Source of the DNA: a bacterium (Candidatus Blackallbacteria) CG13_big_fil_rev_8_21_14_2_50_49_14
GTDB lineage: Bacteria; Cyanobacteriota; Sericytochromatia; UBA7694
Length of the DNA: 64,000 nucleotides
Assembly: GCA_002783405.1 (NCBI GenBank)
Contig: PFGG01000064.1
Span: 1-64,000, forward strand
Direction: 5' to 3'
Under the pieces are notes generated by a model. The model saw nothing but the letters and a program-made list of their open reading frames with translations. It had not been told where the DNA came from and searched no databases. Below, piece by piece: positions 1 to 7,059 of the stretch (position 1 is its first letter; the number at the start of each line of letters is the position of its first letter). Made by a program: the position numbers and the translations under genes.

Positions 1-57
1 TCATCTGATCTGAGACTGTCCCAGATTAGCTGCAAAACTGTCCCAGATTAGCTGCGC
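1..57. mobile_element. Probable insertion-sequence end with tandem 22-bp repeats
   Basis: The 18-base string CTGTCCCAGATTAGCTGC occurs at 16-33 and again at 38-55, a 22-bp period. Multiple short direct repeats ending in TGTCCC-like sequence are typical of the ends of IS21-type elements. The rest of the element would lie left of the window, so family assignment is inference. The reading frame of the downstream receiver protein runs open into this repeat (no stop after 29), which suggests the element inserted within a longer gene. Confidence 0.5.
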
Positions 58-89
58 GTTTACACTCTCAGCAATGGGATAAAGCGGTC

Positions 90-707
90 TTGCAAAGAGT
101 GAAACCTTCTCGTATTCTGATTGTCGATGATACCCCTTCAAACCGGGATGTCTTGGTGGATTTCTTTAAACAGCTTCAATTTGAAACGATTGAGGCGCAA
201 AATGGTGAAGAAGCCCTTGAGTATTGCCAGAATCATCAGCCTGATTTGATTCTTTTGGATATTTGTATGCCAGGGATGACTGGGTATGATGTGATGCAGG
301 CATTAAAGCAATTGAATTTACAGATTCCGATTATTGCAGTAACCGCTTCGGCCTTTGAAGTAGAACAGGATAAAATTCGCGAAGCCGGGGCCGTGGAGTG
401 CATTATTAAACCCTTTGATATGGATGAACTGCTGGAAGTGGTTTTTCGATATCTTGGGCAGGAACCGGTCTCTCAGCCGCAGAAAATGCACCCGGAACCG
501 ATTCCTCACAGTCTCCTGCCTGCTTTTCAAGAAACAATTCAGAGCCCATTGAAAGAAAAAATTCAAGAGGCGATTTTTTTAGGCGATGGCGAACGTGTAA
601 AAACGCTCTTATTGCAATTAGAGCCTACAGAACACAGTATGTATCTGTTTGAACTGGCGGATCAATACCAATACGAGATCTTGCTTGCGCTTCTCGATGA
701 AATCTAG
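90..707 (+). CDS. Receiver-domain protein, probable 3' remnant of a hybrid sensor kinase
   Basis: This 205-residue product has a full receiver domain at about residues 7-120: acidic pocket IVDD, phospho-acceptor Asp in LLLDICMPG, Thr in VTAS and Lys in IIKPFD. After a short linker comes a helical tail of about 70 residues like that found at the extreme C-terminus of large hybrid histidine kinases. The only available start is TTG at 90, with no clear ribosome site. The frame stays open upstream to 30, inside the IS-like repeats. I infer that the kinase part was removed by the insertion and that this is a truncated gene, possibly still expressed as an orphan receiver. It ends in the tetramer CTAG, sharing stop bases with the convergent phaC. 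Confidence 0.75.
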   Translation: MQRVKPSRILIVDDTPSNRDVLVDFFKQLQFETIEAQNGEEALEYCQNHQPDLILLDICMPGMTGYDVMQALKQLNLQIPIIAVTASAFEVEQDKIREAGAVECIIKPFDMDELLEVVFRYLGQEPVSQPQKMHPEPIPHSLLPAFQETIQSPLKEKIQEAIFLGDGERVKTLLLQLEPTEHSMYLFELADQYQYEILLALLDEI

Positions 708-1783
708 GTTTGCGGCCCTTGTACTTTTTCACCGCTTAAAAAGGCATTGAGATCTTTCCAGAGCACGCTGGAGGCCTTGCCGACGACCAGGCCAATATGG
801 CCTCCGTTTAAGAGGTAGGGTGTATAGTCTGAATGGGGCAGAACCTCTCCACAGGTTTTGAGTGAACTGACGGGAATAATCCAATCGTGTTTGGCGACAA
901 CCGCCAAGACTGGGCAGGTGATTTTGTGACAGTCCAGTTCAAAATTATCCAAATTCAATGGGCCTTTGCGCAGGGCATCTTCTTTGATGCACAAATGAAT
1001 CAATTCCTGAAAAGCTTTGCCGGGCAAATCTGGGGTATCATTAGACCATTTTTCAACGGGTAAAAAATGCTCCATAAAGGTTTCTTTATCATAGTTCTGC
1101 CAGAAATCCCGTTCTTTTTTAAGCACCTGAACAGGGCGGATCGAATTAAAAAAGAGTTTGAGCTGGCGCCCGGATATGAGTTGCCCTTCCATTAGACTGG
1201 GCGAAAGCGACTGGTGTGAGACAATATTCTGGAGCGTTCCGCCTTCATCATTGCCCAAGATCGGGGTGAGCAGAATCAGGCGTTCTACTTTCTCGGGTTC
1301 CAAGGCGGCATAGAGCGTGGCAAAGGTCGCGCCCATGCAATAGCCCAAAATCGGAATTTTTTTGACTTGATGGCGGCGTAAAATACGGCGCACACTGCGT
1401 TTGAGTGTGCCAGCAACCAGATCTCCGAGACTGGCCATGCCCAGATCCGGGGTGGGATCCCCCCAATCCAGCAGATAGACATCATAGCCTTGGGCGCAGA
1501 GATATTCAATCAGACTGCGGCCTGGACGCAGGTCGAAGATATAGGGCCGGTTGATCAGAGAATAAACCAAGAGAATGGGTTGCTTTGTTTCACCTTGGCC
1601 AGGGTAACAGAAAAGCCGGTGGGGCCCTTCCTCATAGACACAGGTCCGAGGCGTGAGCCCCACCTCAATCTGTTCAAGATCCCCAATAAACTCAGGGCCA
1701 TACTGCAGACGAATCCGGAGTTGTTCCGAAAGCGTCTGCAGCAGCAGAGATGGATTTTTAAATGAGAGAGGCTGCGCGTCCAT
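704..1783 (-). CDS. phaC: Poly(3-hydroxyalkanoate) synthase, PhaC-like, copy 2
   Basis: This 359-residue protein is of class III/IV PhaC length and belongs to the alpha/beta-hydrolase synthases that polymerise 3-hydroxyacyl-CoA into PHA at the granule surface. The lipase-like box is GYCMG with nucleophile Cys149. The expected Asp is 300 (AKHDW) and the His is 329 (GGHIG). It is the last gene of the pha operon and starts 26 bp inside the preceding phaC paralogue, with no strong ribosome site, so translational coupling is likely. It diverges clearly from the adjacent paralogue, so this is not a recent duplication. Whether both are active or they form a heteromer cannot be told from sequence. 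Confidence 0.88.
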   Translation of the reverse strand: MDAQPLSFKNPSLLLQTLSEQLRIRLQYGPEFIGDLEQIEVGLTPRTCVYEEGPHRLFCYPGQGETKQPILLVYSLINRPYIFDLRPGRSLIEYLCAQGYDVYLLDWGDPTPDLGMASLGDLVAGTLKRSVRRILRRHQVKKIPILGYCMGATFATLYAALEPEKVERLILLTPILGNDEGGTLQNIVSHQSLSPSLMEGQLISGRQLKLFFNSIRPVQVLKKERDFWQNYDKETFMEHFLPVEKWSNDTPDLPGKAFQELIHLCIKEDALRKGPLNLDNFELDCHKITCPVLAVVAKHDWIIPVSSLKTCGEVLPHSDYTPYLLNGGHIGLVVGKASSVLWKDLNAFLSGEKVQGPQT

Positions 1784-2816
1784 CCAACCACTCTACCACC
1801 AAATTTACCAGTTTGCCAAAGAGCTTACTGCTGGCAATAATCCCAACGTGTCCACCGGGCATATGCGCGGCAGTTACGTCCTGGCTGCCGACCTTTTCAT
1901 TCAAGGCCAGACAGGCTTCAGGGGGGGCGATATGATCGCTGTCTGCGACAATATTCAGCACCGGGCAGGTGATATTTTTCAGCAGGGCATGGTGCTGGCC
2001 AATCCACAGTTCGTCCTTGTAGAGACGGTTTTCCTGATACAGCCAGTGAATGTATTCCTGCCAGGTACCACCGGGGAAGGGGATATTGTCATTGACCCAG
2101 TTTTCCAGCGTGAAAAAGGAGTCGAGCATTTCAACATCGTCCTGTTTGGCCCAAACGGATTGCCATTTGCGCACAGATTGAGCCGGGCGAAGGGACATGA
2201 AACCATTCTGAACCAGATCAGGCGGCACATTGCCAATCGCGTCCACCAGTTGATAAGGGTTCAGATAATCTGGACGGGTCCAGAGGCCCATGATGCCAGC
2301 ATGCGAAAAATCGACAGGGGCTGTCATGGCAATCAAGCCTGCCACGTCTTCAGGAAAGATACTGCTGTAAATATTGGTGATGATACCCCCCAGGCAATAA
2401 CCAAAGAGAACCGGTTTTTTGCCTGCCTCACGGGTGACTTTGCGCACAATTCGGCGCATGGGGCCCGTAAAGATTTCAGAAAAAGTCATCCAACGATCTT
2501 CTTCTTCAGGGGTTCCCCAATCCACCAGATACACTTCATAACCTGCTTCGCTCAGTGATTTAAACAGGCTGTGCTTTTCGCTCAGGTCGAGAATATAATG
2601 GCGGTTGATCAGCGCAGGTACCAGCAGCAAAGGCACCTTATTGGATTTTTCTGGGCTATTGGCTTTCCAGACCGTCAGCTTGTTTTCCTGGTAAACAGGG
2701 TGCATGGGGGTCACGGGTTTGCGATCATAGCTCAGGGCCTTCCGAATCAAAGGAGGAAGCGTTTGCAGACGGGGGTCTGATTCACTCAGCTTGGGCATTT
2801 CCAGACTTGTGCGCAC
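1758..2816 (-). CDS. phaC: Poly(3-hydroxyalkanoate) synthase, PhaC-like, copy 1
   Basis: This 352-residue class III/IV-type PhaC has lipase box GYCLG (Cys141), Asp294 in ADSDH and His323 in GGHVG, so the catalytic triad is complete. The start is GTG at 2816, chosen because AAGGAGG lies about 9 bases upstream, inside the end of the PhaE/PhaR-like gene, giving a 35-bp overlap. The gene sits between the small subunit gene and a second phaC. Class III and IV synthases need a small partner (PhaE or PhaR), and that partner is encoded directly upstream. This copy is closer to canonical PhaC than the downstream one. Confidence 0.92.
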   Translation of the reverse strand: MRTSLEMPKLSESDPRLQTLPPLIRKALSYDRKPVTPMHPVYQENKLTVWKANSPEKSNKVPLLLVPALINRHYILDLSEKHSLFKSLSEAGYEVYLVDWGTPEEEDRWMTFSEIFTGPMRRIVRKVTREAGKKPVLFGYCLGGIITNIYSSIFPEDVAGLIAMTAPVDFSHAGIMGLWTRPDYLNPYQLVDAIGNVPPDLVQNGFMSLRPAQSVRKWQSVWAKQDDVEMLDSFFTLENWVNDNIPFPGGTWQEYIHWLYQENRLYKDELWIGQHHALLKNITCPVLNIVADSDHIAPPEACLALNEKVGSQDVTAAHMPGGHVGIIASSKLFGKLVNLVVEWLDGRAASLI

Positions 2817-3156
2817 GTTTGGGTTCCTCCTTACGTTGGGTTGTACTTTGTGTTGTTTTCAATTCAGCCAGTTCTTTTTCCATGGCATCGAGACGATCAT
2901 TGAGCTCATCGCGCTCAAAACGCCACTCACTCAAGAGCGTGTTGATCTGGTGCAAGGTGCGTTGTTGCATCTGTTGGTTGGGCAACTGCCAGAAGGAGAG
3001 CAAAGTCTCCATCTGTTTGTTCCATTGTTGGCGCATGGCCAGATTGTTACGCATGAGCTGACCCATTCCATTGAGATAGAAGGGGTTGCTCCAGAGCTGA
3101 TCAAAATAGGTGCCAATCAGCTTGTCTACATAATTTTCCCGTGTTTCTTTTTTCAT
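2782..3156 (-). CDS. PhaE/PhaR-like PHA synthase subunit
   Basis: This 124-residue, highly charged, helical protein carries a predicted coiled coil at about residues 72-100 and a basic tail. No enzyme motif is present. Position directly upstream of and overlapping phaC, the short length and the coiled coil fit the small subunit of class III (PhaE) or class IV (PhaR) synthases. It is much shorter than typical PhaE (about 350 residues) and nearer the size of PhaR or a PhaE C-terminal region. The motif SNPFYLNGMGQLM near the N-terminus resembles the segment in PhaE thought to contact PhaC. An AAAGGA ribosome site precedes the ATG. Confidence 0.7.
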   Translation of the reverse strand: MKKETRENYVDKLIGTYFDQLWSNPFYLNGMGQLMRNNLAMRQQWNKQMETLLSFWQLPNQQMQQRTLHQINTLLSEWRFERDELNDRLDAMEKELAELKTTQSTTQRKEEPKRAHKSGNAQAE

Positions 3157-3172
3157 GCTCTTTTTCCTTTCG

Positions 3173-3922
3173 TTAGAAGCCGGCGGTCAGGCCGCCATCT
3201 ACATAGAGAACCTGTCCGGTAATATAACTGGCCTCTTCACTTGCCAGAAAAGCGTAGGCTTTGGCAATTTCTTCGGGGCGGGCGAAACGCCGCAGCGGGA
3301 TTTGAGCGGTCAGTTTCTGTTGAATTTCTTCGGGAATGGTGGTCACCATTTCTGTGGCTGTAAATCCAGGCGCTACTGCATTCACGCGAATGCCATAGCG
3401 GGCAAACTCTAAAGCCCAGGTTTTGGTAAGTCCGATCAGACCACTTTTACTGGCGGCATAATTGGCTTGACCCACATTGCCCAAGGCGCTGACTGAAGAG
3501 GCGCTCAGAATTACACCCGACTGTTGTTCTTTCATAAACGGAAATACAGCTTGGGTACAAATCATGGGGCCTTTGAGATTGACGGAAATTACCTGATCCC
3601 AGGCTTCTTCGCTCATCTTGGCGGTCAGAGAGTCGCGGGTAATGCCTGCATTGTTGACCAAGACATCCACCCGTCCCCAGATTTCATGCATCGATTTTAC
3701 GGCTTGTGCGACATCTTCCCGGTGGGTAATATCTAAAACCCGAGGAATGGCCACTTCTCCCTGCTGATTGAGTTCAGCAGCCAAGGCTTCAAGGGCAGCC
3801 TGATCGCGATCGACCAGAAAAACCCGTGCGCCTTCGTTGACAAACAGACGTGCGCAGGTCGCGCCGATTCCCCGGGCGGCCCCGGTCAGAAAGATGGTCT
3901 TTTGACTGAGACGATTGTTCAT
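3173..3922 (-). CDS. phaB: Acetoacetyl-CoA reductase, short-chain dehydrogenase
   Basis: The product is a 249-residue classical SDR. The N-terminal nucleotide motif is TGAARGIG, the structural motif is NNAG, and the catalytic Ser and YAASK Tyr/Lys are present. The C-terminus YVDGG is typical of FabG/PhaB. Within a pha operon the likely reaction is NADPH reduction of acetoacetyl-CoA to (R)-3-hydroxybutyryl-CoA, feeding the PhaC enzymes. FabG function cannot be excluded from sequence. I chose the ATG at 3922, one base after the phasin stop, over an in-frame TTG at 3937; this implies coupled translation. Confidence 0.88.
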   Translation of the reverse strand: MNNRLSQKTIFLTGAARGIGATCARLFVNEGARVFLVDRDQAALEALAAELNQQGEVAIPRVLDITHREDVAQAVKSMHEIWGRVDVLVNNAGITRDSLTAKMSEEAWDQVISVNLKGPMICTQAVFPFMKEQQSGVILSASSVSALGNVGQANYAASKSGLIGLTKTWALEFARYGIRVNAVAPGFTATEMVTTIPEEIQQKLTAQIPLRRFARPEEIAKAYAFLASEEASYITGQVLYVDGGLTAGF

Positions 3923-3923
3923 A

Positions 3924-4235
3924 TTAGTTTTTTGCAACCGCCATCATGCGATCAAACATTTCATAGCTGTTTTCGAGAACCTGCATTTGAGTTTCCCAAA
4001 TTTTGTTTTCACCAGGCAGCATGGCTCCCCAGACTTTGCCCATATCATGGATATACTGACGTTGAATGCGCTCCATGCTCTGGAAGTATTCCATCGAAGC
4101 TTCCTGCATCTGTTTGCCAGACTTCATCATGATATCACTGATTTGATTGGGCACTTCGAACATTTTTTGCAGCATTTCTTCACCTTGCTTCACAGCGGTG
4201 TTGACGGTTTCGTTAGCGGTTTGTTTCTTTTCCAT
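3924..4235 (-). CDS. Phasin-like granule-associated protein
   Basis: This small 103-residue protein is predicted wholly helical, with no transmembrane segment or signal peptide. It is Met- and Gln-rich with an amphipathic pattern (VKQGEEMLQKMFEVPNQISD), which is the usual look of phasins that coat PHA granules. It is first in the pha operon, which fits an abundant structural protein. AAAGGA lies upstream of its ATG. The operator and promoter are directly upstream at 4283-4326. Assignment to a particular phasin family would need a profile search. Confidence 0.75.
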   Translation of the reverse strand: MEKKQTANETVNTAVKQGEEMLQKMFEVPNQISDIMMKSGKQMQEASMEYFQSMERIQRQYIHDMGKVWGAMLPGENKIWETQMQVLENSYEMFDRMMAVAKN

Positions 4236-4282
4236 TTGAGGATTCCTTTCGTTTGGGAACTTTTGTTCCGTTTGTTGAGTTT

Positions 4283-4326
4283 AGATTAACAGTCTGAACT
4301 TACACTGAACTTACAGGGCAGTTACA
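4283..4326 (-). promoter_or_regulatory. Pho-box-like 11-bp direct repeats and -10 element of the pha operon
   Basis: On the minus strand TGTAA occurs three times at exact 11-bp spacing (plus-strand TTACA at 4300-4304, 4311-4315, 4322-4326), with TGTAAGTTCAG nearly repeated in full. A TAATCT -10 candidate (4288-4283) follows 11 bases after the last repeat. Eleven-bp-phased repeats just upstream of a -10, replacing a -35, are the layout of PhoB/PhoP-type activator boxes. The phasin ATG is 48 bases further on. Phosphate control of PHA synthesis is known in several bacteria; the regulator here is inferred. Confidence 0.6.
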
Positions 4327-4454
4327 GTTTTCAGTATTTTCAATAAATTGTGAGATATTTTTGAATCGGGGCTTGAAAGGTGTGTTTTCGCAAGGGAGGT
4401 GTTATGCTGAGTTTTAAAATCTCAGCCCGCTCAAATCGAAAGGATTTCTCCCGC

Positions 4455-5336
4455 ATGAAAGCAATTCAAGTTTCTCTACTGCTTCTGGTTTTAACCGCTT
4501 GCCAGGCTCCGAAAACCAATCAACCGAATCCTTCAAGTCCTGGCTCGGCCAGCCCTTTGCCTTTGATTACGCCGACCAGTTCTCCAGCACCCGTGGGCAG
4601 CTTTTTAAGTGCCAGCCTGGATGGCAGCCAGGAGTCCCCTGAAGTGATCACGGCAGGGGTGGGGTTTGTAAGTGCCAGTTTAAATGCTGAAAAAACTGAA
4701 TTGTCGATCAAAGGGGTGGTGAGTGGTCTGAGTGGTGCGCTTACAAAAGCTGAGCTGGGGCAAGGGGCACCCGGCAAAGAAGGAACCGTTCTGAAGTCTT
4801 TAAGCATTGATAAAAATAAGATCAGCCTGATCTGGAAACGTGATGATACAGAACAGCCCCTGAGCTCTGAAAAGGTCGATGCGCTTTTAAAAGGTGAGTT
4901 TTATCTGAACTTACAAACAGAGAAACAGACCAAGGGCGAAATCAGAGGGCAATTGCAAGTCACGGCTGAGCAGGTGATTCCTTTTGTCTTAGAAGGAGCC
5001 CAGGAGGTTCCTTCTGTGGAGTCGGGGGCTCATGGCGTGGCTTGGGTGCGCGTCAGTGAAGATCAGAGCCGTCTGGCACTTCAAGGCCATTTTGTGAATT
5101 TAAGTGGCCCAGCAACGGCTGCGCATATTCACTTTGGCATCAAAGGCACCAATGGCGAAGCGCTGAAAGCTGTGAAGATTACTGGCAACCAACTCAGCCT
5201 GAGCTGGTCGCGTACCGATACCGAGCAACCCTTTACGGCGGCCCGCTTACAGGACCTTCAACAGGGGAATTACTATCTCAATCTGCATACCCATGCCTAC
5301 CCTGCAGGGGAGCTTCGGGGTCAAATCAGTCAATAA
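4455..5336 (+). CDS. Lipoprotein with two CHRD domains
   Basis: The 293-residue product begins with a lipoprotein signal (hydrophobic stretch ending LTAC, Cys16), followed by a Ser/Pro/Thr-rich linker. It then has two repeated domains of about 120 residues, each ending in a YLNLHT...GEIRGQ-type motif characteristic of CHRD (chordin) domains. The second copy keeps the full signature (AAHIHFG and GELRGQ); the first is degenerate at the His segment. CHRD proteins are secreted and of unclear biochemical role. An upstream ATG at 4404 has a GGAGG site only four bases away and would give an unusually long signal n-region, so I prefer 4455. It is divergent from the pha operon. Confidence 0.82.
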   Translation: MKAIQVSLLLLVLTACQAPKTNQPNPSSPGSASPLPLITPTSSPAPVGSFLSASLDGSQESPEVITAGVGFVSASLNAEKTELSIKGVVSGLSGALTKAELGQGAPGKEGTVLKSLSIDKNKISLIWKRDDTEQPLSSEKVDALLKGEFYLNLQTEKQTKGEIRGQLQVTAEQVIPFVLEGAQEVPSVESGAHGVAWVRVSEDQSRLALQGHFVNLSGPATAAHIHFGIKGTNGEALKAVKITGNQLSLSWSRTDTEQPFTAARLQDLQQGNYYLNLHTHAYPAGELRGQISQ

Positions 5337-5339
5337 TAA

Positions 5340-5372
5340 CCTTAATTTAAGTAGAGCTTAATTTTATTAAGG
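5340..5372 (+). terminator. AT-rich nested stem-loop after the CHRD gene
   Basis: CCTTAAT (5340-5346) pairs with ATTAAGG (5366-5372), and TTAAG (5347-5351) with CTTAA (5357-5361) around a TAGAG loop. It lies three bases after the CHRD stop. It lacks a U-tract, so it may be an mRNA 3' structure rather than an intrinsic terminator. Confidence 0.4.
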
Positions 5373-5394
5373 CAAGCTTGGGGAGGAAATAGGG

Positions 5395-5505
5395 GATAAT
5401 CATTGTGTAAGAGAGTAGCGGACCCCACCACCTACCCACCTTGAACAAGTTTGAATTTATTTCTCTACTCTCTACGCTTTAACCGGGCTTTGACCCGGTT
5501 TTTTT
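5395..5505 (+). ncRNA. Candidate small RNA transcription unit
   Basis: A GATAAT -10-like hexamer (5395-5400) is followed by about 100 non-coding bases ending in a strong intrinsic terminator (5481-5505). Inside, GAGAGTAG (5411-5418) can pair with CTACTCTC (5465-5472), enclosing a C/A-rich loop with ACCCCACCACC. No open frame with a ribosome site is present. A convincing -35 is lacking and I do not recognise the RNA family. Confidence 0.4.
5481..5505 (+). terminator. Intrinsic terminator
   Basis: AACCGGG, a short loop, then CCCGGTT followed by an uninterrupted T-run forms a classical rho-independent terminator. It would end the candidate small RNA and any read-through from the CHRD gene. Confidence 0.85.
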
Positions 5506-5513
5506 GTGTCTGC

Positions 5514-5560
5514 GCTCCGACACTGAAGAAAATGTCAAACTTTTTCTTCAGTGTCGGAGC
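5514..5560. repeat. Perfect 19-bp inverted repeat
   Basis: GCTCCGACACTGAAGAAAA at 5514-5532 is exactly matched by its reverse complement at 5542-5560, with a 9-base spacer. Outside it, GACCCCACC (5421-5429) and GGTGGGGTC (5561-5569) form a second, wider inverted pair. The element is not coding and lies between the terminator and a transposase remnant. It could be a mobile-element scar, a recombinase site or an RNA hairpin. Confidence 0.8.
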
Positions 5561-5580
5561 GGTGGGGTCTATTACAATTA

Positions 5581-5856
5581 AAGGCGATCTCTGCTGATAT
5601 GGTCAAGGCATGGGAGAATCAAGGCCAGCACAGACCATTCACGCGCCACCTATAAACTTCGGGCCCAGCTCTTCGTTGCTGTTCTGAATTGTCTGGCCCA
5701 CCCCCCCCCAACACCATCGAAAGCTGGTACAGAGAGCACCAGGAGGCAAAGCCTGGGCGCGTTCTTTTGGTGGTTGCCTCCCGCAGGCTTCTGCGCATGA
5801 TCTGGGGCTGTGCCTGGGCTGATTTTTGCCACCATCGCAGTCTTCGCTTTGCGTAA
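5581..5856 (+). pseudogene. Decayed IS110-like transposase C-terminal fragment
   Basis: In one frame the bases before 5700 read YKLRAQLFVAVLNCLAHP. After a run of nine C (5701-5709) the neighbouring frame continues NTIESWYREHQEAKPGR and LLVVASRRLLRMIWG, ending at a TAA at 5854-5856. Joined, the two resemble the C-terminal end of IS110/IS116-type transposases, where a leucine-rich helix is followed by a Tyr/Arg/Gly-Lys segment and an ARKLL helix. The frame break falls on the homopolymer, so a sequencing indel is possible. No intact upstream catalytic part is seen. The family is inferred by eye. Confidence 0.5.
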
Positions 5857-6013
5857 TTGGGCCAAGTGCCAGTTACTCTCTTTTGAGGCGTGAAAGACCC
5901 TCGATTCGCCGGGGGTGTTTTTTCGTGAATGCAGGAGTACAATGGATCGCATGAATAATATTCTGAACCTTTCTCTTTTCCTTCCCGAACCCAAAATAAA
6001 GCCTCTCAGCTAG

Positions 6014-6211
6014 GCTGAAGAAGCTGAGCATGGCGCAAAGATAAAGCAAGAACTGGCACCGCTGTGCAAAAATATTTCCCAAGCTTTTCCTGATTGGTTG
6101 ATGGATGGCGATGCTTCAGAGGTTGCCGTATTTCTGAAGCGGGAACTGGCTGGGCTTGAGCGAAGAGACTCCGCGGTGGCTGGTGAGGAATCAGACGTGG
6201 AGCTAGTATAG
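6014..6211 (+). pseudogene. 65-codon open remnant, C-terminal gene fragment
   Basis: Between TAG at 6011 and TAG at 6209 lies an open frame encoding a charged, protein-like sequence (DWLMDGDASEVAVFLKREL). It has no good start codon near its beginning; the first in-frame ATG is at 6101. Amino-acid composition looks coding, and its GC content matches the chromosome rather than the AT-rich cassette that follows at once. It looks like the 3' end of a gene cut by island insertion. I do not recognise the family. Confidence 0.4.
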
Positions 6212-6249
6212 GTTTTTTTTAATTTACGCTATATTTAATTAATTAACTT

Positions 6250-7059
6250 GTGTACAATAAAATGCATAATATAAAGCAGACAGAGATGAAAGAAAAGTCT
6301 TTTGCAAACGAAAAAGCATATAACAAGTCACCTCTCGTTGAGGTTGCTTGTCAGTTTTTGTTTGGTAAAAATATCAATATTTTACCTTTTGAACAATTGT
6401 CAAAACTTAGAAATGCGTTTGAATCAGATTTCCCTATCCTAGATGAAAATCTGATAGCAGAGATTAAGCCAATTCCTTCAGAATACGACTTTCAAGAATC
6501 TAGAAGAGTACGTAGAGTATTTAGGAATTATGCAAATGAAGACAAAACTAGATTAGTACAATTTGGTGATTTGCTATTTAGCATAAATTTTTTAAAACAT
6601 TATTCAAGCTGGGCTGATTTTAAACCAACAGTTTTGGACAGTTTTAAAAAATACTGGTCTATATTGCCTGATGCAACAGTTACCGGATTTAAATTGATCT
6701 ACATAAATCATTTTAATCTTCCTGAAAGTACCCTTAATCTAGCTGATTATTTTATGCTTTACCCTTTTGCTCCGCCAGAAATTGAAACTATTGGAAAGTT
6801 CTCAATGAATATTTCCGTTCCATGTGGCGGCGATGATAAGTTGCTTATAGAAATGGAAGATATTTCCGATAAAAACCCACTTATTAGTGTTGAGCTTAGT
6901 TATATAAAAGCATTTTCAAACGAAAGAATGCGTGATGATTTGAGTTTTGAAGAGCTAATTGATTCCTTAGATAGAGCTCATGCTGTTATTGGCAGTACAT
7001 TTGAACAGATTATTACCAATAAAACACGTGTATTATTAGGGGTGCAGACTGATGAGTAA
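6250..7059 (+). CDS. TIGR04255 family protein
   Basis: The 269-residue product starts, after a variable leader, with SPLVEVACQFLFG and continues with LVQFGDLLFSINFLKHYSSW and FKLIYINHF. This is the pattern of the sporadically distributed TIGR04255 family (N-terminal PLVEA-type strand, conserved NxxxxYxxW, RYIN-like strand). The function of the family is not established. It leads a three-gene, strongly AT-rich cassette and overlaps the next gene by 8 bp. The start is uncertain: GTG at 6250, ATG at 6262 or ATG at 6286, none with a strong ribosome site. AT-rich codon use marks horizontal acquisition. Confidence 0.8.
   Translation: MYNKMHNIKQTEMKEKSFANEKAYNKSPLVEVACQFLFGKNINILPFEQLSKLRNAFESDFPILDENLIAEIKPIPSEYDFQESRRVRRVFRNYANEDKTRLVQFGDLLFSINFLKHYSSWADFKPTVLDSFKKYWSILPDATVTGFKLIYINHFNLPESTLNLADYFMLYPFAPPEIETIGKFSMNISVPCGGDDKLLIEMEDISDKNPLISVELSYIKAFSNERMRDDLSFEELIDSLDRAHAVIGSTFEQIITNKTRVLLGVQTDE

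Noticed and set aside
1653-2558. 301-codon open frame on the plus strand
   Set aside because: It lies wholly antisense to the two phaC genes, which have complete catalytic triads; its composition is not protein-like.
5619-6082. Several minus-strand open frames of 69-114 codons
   Set aside because: They overlap the transposase remnant read on the plus strand, lack ribosome sites and have no recognisable protein features.
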